Below, piece by piece: positions 1 to 9,912 of a stretch of DNA of 64,000 nt (its first letter is position 1; every line of letters starts with the position of its first letter). Origin of the DNA: Annona cherimola (taxonomy: Eukaryota > Streptophyta > Magnoliopsida > Magnoliales > Annonaceae). The position numbers were made by a program, and so were the translations under genes. The notes beneath the pieces were generated by a model. That model searched no databases. It was given only the letters and a program-made list of their open reading frames with translations, and had not been told where the DNA came from. The stretch lies in contig CM059977.1 in the NCBI GenBank assembly GCA_030490835.1, positions 35,547,676-35,611,675 on the forward strand, given 5' to 3'.

Positions 1-780
1 ATTAATTTTATGCCCATTTTATGAAATGACACCATTTTAAATTATAAGCATAGTTTTGATTAATTTGTAATTAAAGGCGCATCATTAGGCTAGAATTACA
101 CTTGTGGACCACTACAAAATTATTGAATAGTTAGCGTGTAAGGATCATCGGTCCAGATCGCTAGGCACGACTTGTGAGCACACAAGCTTCTGTATACTGC
201 AGAGCACCGAACCGAATGTATCCTCTTCCCCAAACCGAGCTCCTCCCATGGCTGCCATTTGCGATCTCCTCCTATAGCCATCCGACGGATGATCGAGCCG
301 CTCATCGAGCTGGCGGCATGCGCTATACTCATCTTCTTCGGTGCAGCCTCATATCCACGTCTCTGACAGATCTCCCTTCCTCAAAATTCCACCCAAAACC
401 CATTTCCTCTCATCTGTTATTGTGCCACTGCTTTCCTTTGTCCGACCTTGATTCCGGCAGCAACCTCAATGGCAGTATCTCCTTCGGCTTCAACCGCATC
501 CATCTCCTCTAGATCCAATGACGCAAGCACCGCTCTTGTATCTCCTCCAGATCTAGCGCAACAATTGGTCATCGCTCGTAACCCATCTGCATCCATCGGC
601 GACCCCCACTTTCGACTTTCAGCATCCATGATGCCACCAACAACCCAATGCTGACATCCTCCATCTCCAGCATCCCTGTCAGATTCGGCAATAAACTCTA
701 TCCAGCGATCATCATCCTTCACATCCATCTCAACATGGATCAGCAATCACACGACTATGCGTCCACATCGTCAAGCCCCT
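1..780. other. Unassigned intergenic sequence
   Basis: This stretch is moderately GC-rich compared with what follows. It holds short open frames on both strands at about 174-750. None shows a recognisable domain, a good start context or a repeated family match within the window, and the frames overlap antiparallel. They look like chance frames in a C/T-rich strand. No element ends or target duplications were seen. Confidence 0.5.
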
Positions 781-1440
781 AACCAGTGGTGATCCTCACC
801 ATTCAGCTAAGCAACATTGCTTGGGCACTAACCAACATTGCTTGGAGATGAAGTAAAGGAGGGAACCCAACCATGCCTGACATGCAAGAACCAGTGGTTA
901 AAAGGCAAAACTAAGGAAGACAACCAAATATCCAGCACATGCCACAACCCCACACTACCATCCAATGAGAATACGCCACCTCAGCAACCCCTTGCCAAAT
1001 GCTTATAAATACCGGACCCCTCCAGCCTCTCTACACAAGAAGCCCCATCAGAGCTAGGGGGAGAGGAATGACTGCCTTGCCCAACCTCTTTCCTCCTCCA
1101 CCTCTGTCTTCCTCCTCTTTTTGTCTTCATTTCTCTCCTTTCCAGCCACCCAAGCCTTATTAATAAACTTTCGCCTATATAAAAAAATCCAACGCCTGCC
1201 ACTGTCATTATTCCAACCCTCTCAAAATGCCCTCTTTATTTTTATTATGTCATAGCATATGATTTGTCTATAATTCAGTCTCTGTTTATGTAAACTAGTA
1301 CTTTATAAGTCAATGCATATTTGGGTCTTGATCTTCCCAAAAAGATTAGTGGCGACTCCTCTTTTATATTTTTGTTATTAATTTTATTTTAATGCCTTAA
1401 TCTCTATTTATTACAAAAATATCTATCGTAGCGTCTACCG
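781..1440 (+). repeat. Possible Ty3/gypsy LTR remnant
   Basis: A TATA-like box (TATAAATA at 1004-1011) is followed by a short leader. TGGCGACTCC at 1350-1359 resembles the primer-binding site seen just after the 5' LTR of some plant Tat/Athila-type gypsy elements. No gag or pol follows and no LTR ends could be paired, so at most this is a solo or truncated LTR. Weak call. Confidence 0.25.
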
Positions 1441-1479
1441 CTTGTGAAAGGGGCGCTACACCTATCATTATGTACAGGT

Positions 1480-2395
1480 TGGCAAATTGCTCTAAAAAAT
1501 CTACACTTATTTTCCCTTTCTCAAAAGGTAGCGTGGACAATGGACGCCAAACAAGGTACGTCAAAAGGCACATTTTTGCATTTTTGTTTCATTTTATTTT
1601 CCTGCTTGCTTGGTTTTTTTGTACTTTTATTTGTTTATTTTTCTTTTTAATAAATTTTTTGCCTGGTTGTATTATTTTTGAAGTTCTTTTTTCTGATTGT
1701 TTTAATCTTTTTTTTGTTTGCCTGATTATTTTTTGGTGTTTTCTTTTTGGGAAAATTTTTTATATCTGTAATATTTGCCCCTAATTTCTTATATACTCGC
1801 AATATTTCATAAATTCCTCTCGTATCTATAATATTTTATCATAAATTCCTCTTATACTCATATCGTCAACAAAACTGTTATTCGTCATAATAAAAAGATA
1901 AGTTTGTCTATTTGAAATTTCATAATTGAAACAATTCAACTTTATTATGACTCAATCGATAATAATAAATCATTGATATATTGCGTTAAATGACTCAAAA
2001 TTGATATTAAAGTCGAACCATTTTAATTAGAAAAATTTTAGAATGTTAAAATCGTCTTTTCAATAGGTAGATAGTGATTATGTTAACAACGTGAGTGTAA
2101 TAAGAATTTAAGATCAAATATTATGAATATAAGAGAAATTTGTGAAACATCATTTTTTTATTAGGAATTAGGTTCAAATGTTATAGATATAAAAGAAATT
2201 TTTCCTTTCATTTTTAAATTTTAAGATTTCTTCTTCGCCAGTTTTTTGTGATATTATTATTTTCATTATTTGCATTTTTTATTTTTTCTGATAACAACCT
2301 TTTTATTTTTAAATTGTTGTTTGCTCAGTAATTTTTTTGTTTTTTTGACTTTATTTTTTTATTTTTTTGTTGCTCAATTATTTTTCTATTATATG
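1480..2395 (+). repeat. Left arm of a long inverted repeat (interrupted)
   Basis: Read 5'->3', 1487-1745 and then about 2215-2390 align with the reverse complement of about 4290 down to 3900. Both share the start TGCTCTAAAAAATCTAC, then ATTTTTGCAT, TTATTTGTTTATTTTT and TATTATTTTTGAAGTT in the same order, at roughly 70% identity by eye. The arm is broken by the fold-back element at 1749-2205. Arms of about 400 bp fit a Mutator-like (MULE) or Foldback-type element, but the outer ends and a target duplication could not be fixed. Confidence 0.55.
1749..2205. mobile_element. Fold-back MITE inserted in the left arm
   Basis: It begins GGGAAAATTTTTTATATC and ends in the inverted form (…TATAAAAGAAATTTTTCC). 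Each arm, about 110 bp, carries imperfect copies of a phrase like 'ATATCTRTAAYATTTG…CCTAATTYC'. No coding capacity. A related terminus starts at 63815. Flanks are T-rich, so the target duplication is uncertain. Confidence 0.55.
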
Positions 2396-2706
2396 TTCGC
2401 CCGATGGAGTTGAAATATGTCTAGAATATTTGGCAAAACATGTTTTTTTATTCTAAATGAATGTTAAATATTTGGTAATTTGAATTTTGTGAAAATTGTG
2501 GGATGATGTGAGAGTAAGAAATGAAATATTTTGAAAATTATATAATTAATATGAAATAATAAAGATAAAATTGAAATAAATAAATTTTTTAAATGATAGT
2601 TAATAAAAAATGATTGGAATGTAAAAATAAAAGTGAAAAATTATAATTTTTAATTAATTAATGACGAGCCTTAAGAACGTGCTCCCATGTCTTACTACCC
2701 CATAAC
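2206..2706. other. AT-rich intergenic stretch
   Basis: About 2215-2390 belongs to the long inverted-repeat arm. From 2396 to 2698 the DNA is A/T-rich without frames or family match. TSD CCCATAAC of the next element lies at 2699-2706. Confidence 0.5.
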
Positions 2707-3768
2707 TAGGGGTGCAACTCAGGCTCATGAAACTCGAGTTTATCTCAACTCTAACCTTATATGTAAAACCTAAACGCTAACCCTATTCTTCAAAATCGAG
2801 TTCGAGTTGGGTTTCGGGTTGAAATGTAGGTTGATAAATTTACATTTTATTTAAGAGTGATAGGTTTAAAATTTTATATGAATGTATAACAATAACAAAT
2901 CATATAAGTAAACATAACAATATACAGTCAAACCACATATTTTTAAAAAATATAACAATATAAAGAAGATGAGTGATCCTGTTAGTCAAGGCTAAGCAAA
3001 TGTCCCGCTTAGCCTACCTTAAAAAATTCATTTACAATAATTTTTTTCTTTTCATATATTTATTTATTTAATTGTATTTAACATATAAACCAAGTTTTAC
3101 CATTTTTGAATATCTGTATATATTTTTTGAGATTTTCAAACATCTGTGTATATATATATATATATTTAAAATATCCTTATCTTTAAAAATTTTAAAAAAT
3201 ATATACACATATCCAAAAATTGTAAAACTTATTTTATACATTAAATACAAATAAATAAATAAGTGTTTGAAGAAAAAATAAAAAATTATTATAAATGAGT
3301 TTTTTGAAGTGGGCTAAGTGGGGCATTTGCTTAGCCCGAGCTAATAGGATCATTCATCTATAGAGAATATCTTTAGAAAAAATTTAACATAAAAAACAAG
3401 ATAAATGAAGAAGATTATAGAAATAAAAGATAAATATAAATGAAAATAATATATTTTATTTATAATATAATTACAATCTGTCAAACATGTATTTAAATAT
3501 AAATATAAATAACATAAAATACAAAAAATATAAAGAAATATTGTTTAGATATTATATAAAATATATTTTATAATAAATATAAAATAAAATTGGGCTCGGG
3601 TTCTTTTGGTTCGGGTTCACTTGAATCCTGACCCTATCATATTTATAAATCGGGTTCACTGGGTTCGGGTTCTTCAGGCTCGGGTCGTAGAAAAGTGAGT
3701 TCTAATTCCATTAGAAATAGGGTTCGGCGGGCCGAGTCGGGCTCAACCCGGCCCAAGTTGCACCCCTA
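2707..3768. mobile_element. Non-autonomous hAT-type element, TIR TAGGGGTGCAAC
   Basis: The element starts TAGGGGTGCAACTCAGGCTC and ends with the inverted form GGCCCAAGTTGCACCCCTA. It is flanked by a perfect 8-bp duplication CCCATAAC at 2699-2706 and 3769-3776, the hallmark of hAT transposition. Subterminal DNA is rich in GGGTTCGGGTT-like repeats on both sides. There is no transposase. The same termini are used by the exon-carrying element at 19204-21546, so the two belong to one family. It contains a further MITE at 2968-3359. Confidence 0.85.
2968..3359. mobile_element. Nested palindromic MITE
   Basis: Starts GATGAGTGATCCTGTTAG and ends CTAATAGGATCATTCATCT. The inverted phrases GGCTAAGCAAATGTCCC… and …GGGCATTTGCTTAGCC lie inside. 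The flanks ATAAAGAA (2960-2967) and ATAGAGAA (3360-3367) match at 7 of 8 positions, consistent with an 8-bp duplication. The centre has the AT-rich core (ACCATTTTTGAATAT and its inverse) shared with several other MITEs here. The (TA)n run at about 3151-3165 is in the loop. Confidence 0.75.
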
Positions 3769-3894
3769 CCCATAACTTTCCACATCGGTACCAAACAACC
3801 TACTATGGCAGGCAATGATGACTTGCCTATGTTGTACTTTGTTTCTTTTCGAGTGCATGGTATTTTCGCAAACTACCTGTAGCCGTTTGCAATC

Positions 3895-4300
3895 ACATAA
3901 CTAAAAGCACCCCTCTTTCATGTAAAAGGGACAAAAAAAAACAAGTTGAAAAAATAAATTAAAAAGAAAAAGAACAAAAGCAAGTTGAAAAAACGAAAAC
4001 CAACTAGGCAAACAACAATATAAAAAGGACAAAAAATGCAAATAGTAATAACATAAAAAATATGCAAACAAAAAATAAAAAGATTAAAGCAAATAGAAAA
4101 ACTTCAAAAATAATATAACCGAGTAAACAAATTATTAACAATAAAAATAAACAAATAAAAAAACTGAGTAAGCAAAAAAAATTAAAATAAAAAAAGATGC
4201 AAAAATGAGCCTACCTCGTGCGGCATCCAACGTCTAGCTTGACCTTTTAGTGGAGAGATAAACCAAGGTAGATTTTTTAGAGCAGGCCTACTCATCCATA
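3895..4300 (-). repeat. Right arm of the long inverted repeat
   Basis: A-rich sequence whose reverse complement aligns with 1487-1745 and 2215-2390 (see left arm). The outer part (4200-4340) is less A-rich. With all nested DNA the pair spans about 2.8 kb, of which about 1.5 kb (1749-2205 and 2707-3768) is later insertion. Confidence 0.55.
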
Positions 4301-4715
4301 CGTAATGCAAGCGGTTTCCATGCAACGAAAAATTTCTCTCCCCTTCGATGCCTGTCATAAGATCCACGTCATTCGATCTGTCAATGCATTGGAAGCGCCT
4401 AGTGCAAGCATTCAATGAATATCAAGCGGTGGATATCATCTGCCCTCAATCGGTCGGCAGATGCAAATGTAGTACAAATGCAACCAATACGCCATGTTGC
4501 ATAAAATTAGGGTCATCTATCTTTCCTCTAAGTGTGGTGAAATTAGTCAAAATTCTAACTTTGTTTTGATGTTTTTATCATAATAAAACCTATCAAAATG
4601 CTACAAAAGATGACATAAAATTTTTCGGATCAAAAGTTTTAATATAAAAATATATAAAATGTGAGAAAATAATATAATGTAATGAAATAATGATAGAGAG
4701 TGAAGAGAATAAAAG

Positions 4716-4984
4716 TATGTTTAGGAAGAGAAAGAAGTTGTGAATCCAAAACTTTTCATTCTCTAATAATTACCTTATTTTTTAATTTTTAGTTCTCATC
4801 TTTCTATATAATTATCATATTTTTCAACTATTTCTATGCAATTATTTAAATAATTAACCTATCATTTTAACTTTATTCGTTTTAATCCTCATCATTATTC
4901 CTATCATATCATATTGTTTTCTTCTCTTATAAAAACTTTTATGACGAAACTTTTTTCTAAAAATTTTAGGCATTCCAAAACACA
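4716..4984 (+). mobile_element. Tourist-like MITE, degraded copy
   Basis: Shares the order of phrases CCAAAACTTTTCA, TTTTTAATTTTT, ATTTCTATGCAA, AATTAACCTAT, ACTTTAT and CATCATTATTCC with the well-preserved copy at 62014-62276. It has eroded ends (ATGTTTAGG… and …CCAAAACACA). A further partial copy is visible at about 5133-5235. No coding capacity. Confidence 0.5.
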
Positions 4985-5239
4985 ATCAATTAAAATAGAT
5001 AAGTTAGGTCTATAGAAATGATTAAAAAGTAGGATAATTATAGGAGAATGTAAAAAATAATTAAAAATAAAGTAGTTATAAAGAGTGGAAAGATTTTGGT
5101 TGAAATGTTTTGGATGTAAACAAATTCAAAGATGTGTTTGTTTAATTATAGAACTTTTCACTCTCTACAACTACTCTGTTTTTTATTTTTTACATATTTT
5201 TATATAATTACTCTACTTTTCAATCATTCTGTACAACTA

Positions 5240-5808
5240 CCTCCACTTAGTAATTAATACCACATTAACATTTAGCCTAGACACCAATTATTGGTCATGT
5301 TATTCAACTTTAATGAAAACCTCAAGTGAATTTGGTTAAAAATTCATCATCAAATAAAATTGTGTAATATACTATAGTTGATACTATCAAACGTACATCT
5401 CATGCTTAATTAATTATACATCACAATAGCATCATAAACAAGATATAAAATATGCATGTCATATAAAATATTAAATCTTAATTTTAATTTAGAAAACTAC
5501 TTATAAAATTGTATTTAGAACGTCAAAATTAGTAGAATTAACTATTTAATCGTTGAAGTTAAATCTAAAATAGCCAAAATACGTCAAATAAAAAAGAACT
5601 ATTGAGGTGTTACCATGTCATCAAAATACATCAAAATTTATGGTCTTCTCATTATAATTTCATCTTATTGTAACTATAATTTTAATGATCCAATCTATTC
5701 TAAAAATTTGTAATCATGTAACCAGCATGGTTGCGTATTTGATTTTGATTATTAAATTAAATTAATAATTAATTAATATCGAGAAACTATTAATTTGATA
5801 CAACTATA
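5240..5808. other. AT-rich intergenic stretch
   Basis: No open frame, repeat family or RNA gene was recognised. The last five bases (CTATA, 5804-5808) are the target duplication of the next element. Confidence 0.5.
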
Positions 5809-7387
5809 TGTTGGAAATATGTGGAAAACTAGCTAAATCTATGTTTTGATGATTAAACAAATCAATTTGAGTAAGTCTTGGCTACTAACAAGTTTGTGGA
5901 AATGTTTAAGGAATATTCATTTGAAGAAAATCAAGTATGGAAGCCAAGTCGTATACCAAGTCGACTCCAAGATCGACTTCAAGAAGTCAAATCTGTCCAG
6001 AGCTAAAAAGGGGAGAAGAACAAGTGAAGTCGCAGGCCAAGTCGACTCCAGGTGCGACTTAGGAAACCAAGTCGCAGACAAAGTCGACTCCAGCATCGAC
6101 TTCAAGCATCCAGAGTTGAAAAAAATGGAAACGGACATAACGAAGTCGCAGGTGAAGTCGACTCCAGGTGCTACTTGGGCGAAGTCGCAGACGAGGTCGA
6201 CTCCAGCTTCGACTTGAGGAGTTCAAACTTGAAGACTGAAGTTTCAAGCTTATTCCAAGGATCCATTTGGACTTTATCAAATCCAAATAAGATGCAAAAT
6301 TCATTCTCAAAGAGCAACTGAAGTTTCTTGAAGATCAAAAGTTAAGATTCATATTCAAAGTTCAAATCAAGTCTATCAAGTCCAAAGCTAATCTTCAAGC
6401 TTATTTCAAAATAAAGCAATACCCAAGTCATGAAGACCAATTTTACAAAGTTCAAGCCAGTTCAAGAAGATCAAGGAGTTTTTGCAAAAGACCACGCCAA
6501 GTCGCAACCCAAGTCAACTCCAGGATCGACTTGAGTTGAAGACTGAAGGCCAAGTTGACCCAGACTTGGACTTGGAAATCTGAAGAACTGGAGTCGCACA
6601 CAAGGTCGACTCCAGGTGCGACTTGGAAGCCAAGTCGCAGGCCAAGTCGACTCCACATGCGACTTGGGTCGCAACGGTCGGAATCTATTCGAACGTTGGC
6701 GCATTAAATGCGCGCCACCTACCCTCTAACGTTCGGATTCCCTCCAAAATTATAAATAGCATTCATGGTGGACGAGGGAAGTAGCTGAGAATCATTAAGT
6801 GTGCATAACTACTATATTCAAGAGCTCTAAAGAGATCAAGCCATTCAAAGAGGAAGAACTTCACTTCAAGTTGCAAGAGCTATATTTCAGAATCTTCAAA
6901 GCCATTACAACAAGTTCTTCTCTGCGCCAAAACTGCTACTACACAACTGTAAAGTGTAGTTTTCTTATTGTTTTTGTTTGTGTTGAACTTGATTTAGTTT
7001 GAGGAACTAAGATCAAGTATAAGCAAAGTAGTGTGTGATTGGAGTGTAACTCATCACCTACTTGTGCTGTAATTTGTATATGCCCCCTAGAGCTAGAATC
7101 TAGAAGAGAGCAGTGGCTCTAATTGTATTGAGAGAATACAATAGTGGAACCCAAGTCACAAGGAGTATGAGCTTGGAAGAGTGGAGTAGGGAGGTTGCCC
7201 GAACCACTATAAAAATCTTGTGTGTTTGATTTATTTATCTGCTCTCTACATTATATTGCTTTCCATTTCGATTCTTCATTAAGGGGACTGGATTAATCCG
7301 GGGTTAAGTTTCTGTTTAAGTTATAAATTTTTAAATACCCAATTCACCCCTCCCCTCTTGGGTTTTGCCATTAACTCGGGACCAACA
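5809..7387 (+). mobile_element. Solo LTR of a Sirevirus-type Ty1/copia element
   Basis: Begins TGTTGGAAATATG and ends CTCGGGACCAACA, with perfect 5-bp duplication CTATA (5804-5808 and 7388-7392). No internal region is present, so this is a solo LTR of 1579 bp left by LTR-LTR recombination. U3 holds two clusters of GTCGAC-centred hairpin modules (about 5945-6217 and 6495-6675), then a 64-bp imperfect palindrome (6678-6741) and a TATA box TATAAATA at 6751-6758. The same family supplies the LTRs at 27053, 34008, 35080 (inverted), 39423 and 48124. Short open frames here are by-products of the repeats. Confidence 0.92.
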
Positions 7388-7453
7388 CTATACCATTACC
7401 ATTTAATAAGCACATCACCAATGACTAAGAAGGTGATGGGACATTCTATATAA

Positions 7454-7727
7454 TGGGTGTATTTGGCATTAACTAAAAATGTCAAGTCAAAAATTTTCAT
7501 TATCAATAAATACTATACTTTTTAATCATTTCTTCACATCTTCCTGCACAACTATCATATTTTTTATTATTTCTCCACAATTATCTATACAACTAATCTA
7601 TTTATCTTAACTTTATTATCTTTACTTCTTGTTATTACACCTATCATATCACATTATTTTTTTTCAATTCAAAAATTTTTATATCTAAAACTTTTCATCT
7701 AAAAGTTTTATCATTTTCAAATACACT
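7454..7727 (+). mobile_element. Tourist-like MITE
   Basis: Ends GGGTGTATTTGGC… and …TTTTCAAATACACT are inverted repeats. TAA precedes the element and a degraded GAA follows. The interior matches the copy at 62014-62276 (AATCATTTCTTCACATCTTCCTG…, ACTTTATTATCTTTACT…). It is non-coding and probably mobilised by a PIF/Harbinger transposase. Confidence 0.6.
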
Positions 7728-7799
7728 GAATATCAACATATTATACCATAACTATAATATAATTATAATCATGAAGATCATCTACAACCGCCCCTAAAA

Positions 7800-8070
7800 C
7801 CTTTTTTTTTTGAATTTTTTTTAATAAAATTATTAATCTATATGTATATTGTTTATAAACCAAATTTTACCAATTTTGAATATATATATTTTATATTTTT
7901 AAACATAAGAATATTGTGGTAATTTTTACCGTTGTGGAAATGACTATAGTACTCTTGTGTTAAAATATAAAATAAATATGTATATTCAAAATTATAAAAA
8001 AATTAGTTTATAGATAATATCCATATAAATTAACAGTCTTATTAACAAATTTTCAAAAAAATTTAAAAAA
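7800..8070. repeat. Imperfect fold-back sequence
   Basis: The arm GTTTATAAACCAAATTTTACC… is mirrored by …AAAAATTAGTTTATAGATAA about 130 bp later. The arms extend through …AATAAAATTATTAATCTATATG and CATATAAATTAACAGTCTTATTAAC…. It looks like another member of the MITE group with the ACCATTTTTGAATAT core, with eroded ends. Confidence 0.4.
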
Positions 8071-8406
8071 TCTCAAATTGGTCTAAGATAATCACAACTC
8101 AATTGTAATAATAACATGCTAAAAATTGTAGTTATAATATTATAAGCACCATGTTTATACCACAAGCAACAGGTGGTTAATAAGGAATAGTGAAAAATCT
8201 GCATAATACAAATCTAACAACACTATTCTATATATTGGTAGACGGGACCTGCCTCGACTCTCTGTCTGGCGACTGGCGACTTCCATTGCTGCTATCACCT
8301 GCTCGTGATCTGGGTGGGTGATTTACCCACGGAATCGACTGGGGAAGCTGCGGAGGAACCTCGAGCGGAGGGGAGGAGGGTGGGTTCATAGCTGTCAAGC
8401 CATCCT

Positions 8407-9912
8407 ATGGCCGATCTTCTGGGGGAGGAGCTTCGAACGCTGCACCTGGATAGCAACACAAACTGCCGGAAAATTGATCCCGGTGACAAACCAGCAGCCC
8501 TCTGCTCTCTCTGGACAACAAAGCCTTACAACCGGGAGGCATTTAAATCAACAATGCGCAAAGTTTGGCAGACATCAGCAAGGGTAACGATCACCCAGGT
8601 GGAGGACAACCTCTTTCTGATGCATTTCGATTCGGTGGAGGACCGCACCATTGTTTTGAAGGGTCGACCTTGGCTCTTCGACAGGCAGCTCGTGGTCGTT
8701 CAGGAGCTGCTTCAGGCCACCTCGTTGGGGGCAGTGTCGATGGCCAGTTCGCCTCTTTGGCTTCAGATAAGGAATGCACCTTACCTGCTCGACAAAATGT
8801 CGCTGGGACTGGCAGTGGGGTCATCTTTTGAACAATGCTTGCAGGTGGAGTTAAAGGACAGCCTCATCCGTTTGTATGTGATGGTTGATCTTACACAGCC
8901 CCTCCGACGTGGAATCTTCACCCAAGTGGACAATATGGACAAACATTGGCTTCCTTTCTAATATGAAAAGCTACCTACTTTTTGTTATGCTTGTGGTCGA
9001 ATTGGACATGCCTACAAGGAATGCCGACATTGTCCCAACCTTCAAGCTACCATTAAGGAGGAGGACCTCCCATATGGCAACCAGATGCGGGCGGGATTCC
9101 ACAATCTGCCTATGACTGCGGGAACAACTACAATGAAGAATCGATCACCACGCCTATATGGAGATCAGGGGGCTGCATCAAATAAGTCAGATTGGCCACA
9201 GCAGAACCTGCTGCCCAAACCAGACACATCGAATCAACCTAAGCCAAATACCTCTCTCTCATGTCACCAGTTTTCCACGGAGCAACTCACTACACACAGT
9301 TCAAACCATTGTCAACCTCAAACGGCTACCTCAAATGGATTGGATTCCTTCCCTATTGCCAGGGTCGATGGGCAGAGTCCTCATCTTGCTGCAACCAAGC
9401 TGGATGGGAGGTACCTCCCTTTGGCTGAACCCATGTTCGTTGGACAGAATCCTCATTGTGCAGCAACCAAGGCAGACGAGCAGAATCCTCATGTTGGAGC
9501 AACCAGTTTGGAAGGGCAGAATCCTCATAATGATGCAATAAGCTATCCTGATCGGATTGTCACAAATGGACATCCCATTCGATCTACCAGTGCTATCATG
9601 ATCCGTAACCAAACTATCCAACCGAGGGTGGGGTCAATATCTGAGGGGGAGTCCGATATACTGGACTCTCTTCAGCCTTTTGCAACGGTGAAAGGACCAA
9701 AGCGTCACTGGAAACGGAGGGCTAGGCAGTGGTTCCCGGATGAAGAGGAAACAGGTTATGTGAGTCAATGCAAACCCAAACTTACAAAAAGACCGCATAG
9801 CATGGAGTTGGGGGAGCGCGAATGCATCGAGCAGGGGATCAACAAGAAAGGCAGGCTTGATCAAGTGGAATTGGTGGAGGCTGAGGATATCCCTCGGCCC
9901 CACGCTCAGTAA
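8407..9912 (+). pseudogene. LINE ORF1 (DUF4283-like plus zinc knuckle), one stop
   Basis: ORF1 proteins of plant L1 elements bind the element RNA and act as chaperones in the ribonucleoprotein. The frame opens at ATG 8407. Residues about 25-150 resemble the DUF4283 region of plant LINE ORF1 (…EDNLFLMHFDSVEDR…GRPWLFD). An in-frame TAA at 8959-8961 separates this from a canonical CCHC knuckle (C193-x2-C196-x4-H201-x4-C206). Otherwise the same frame stays open to TAA 9910-9912. Between knuckle and C-terminus a short motif like GQNPHxxAT recurs about four times (9361-9540). The C-terminus is basic. The stop overlaps the ORF2 start in TAATG. Whether the single stop abolishes function is inference; the knuckle would be lost without readthrough. 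Confidence 0.85.

Noticed and set aside
174..750. Several antiparallel frames that could be a gene fragment
   Set aside because: No domain, no codon-bias signal visible, overlapping frames on both strands, and no start or splice evidence.
3068..3254. Paired frames on both strands around the (TA)n run
   Set aside because: The region is the palindromic AT-rich core of a MITE, so both strands give similar low-complexity frames.
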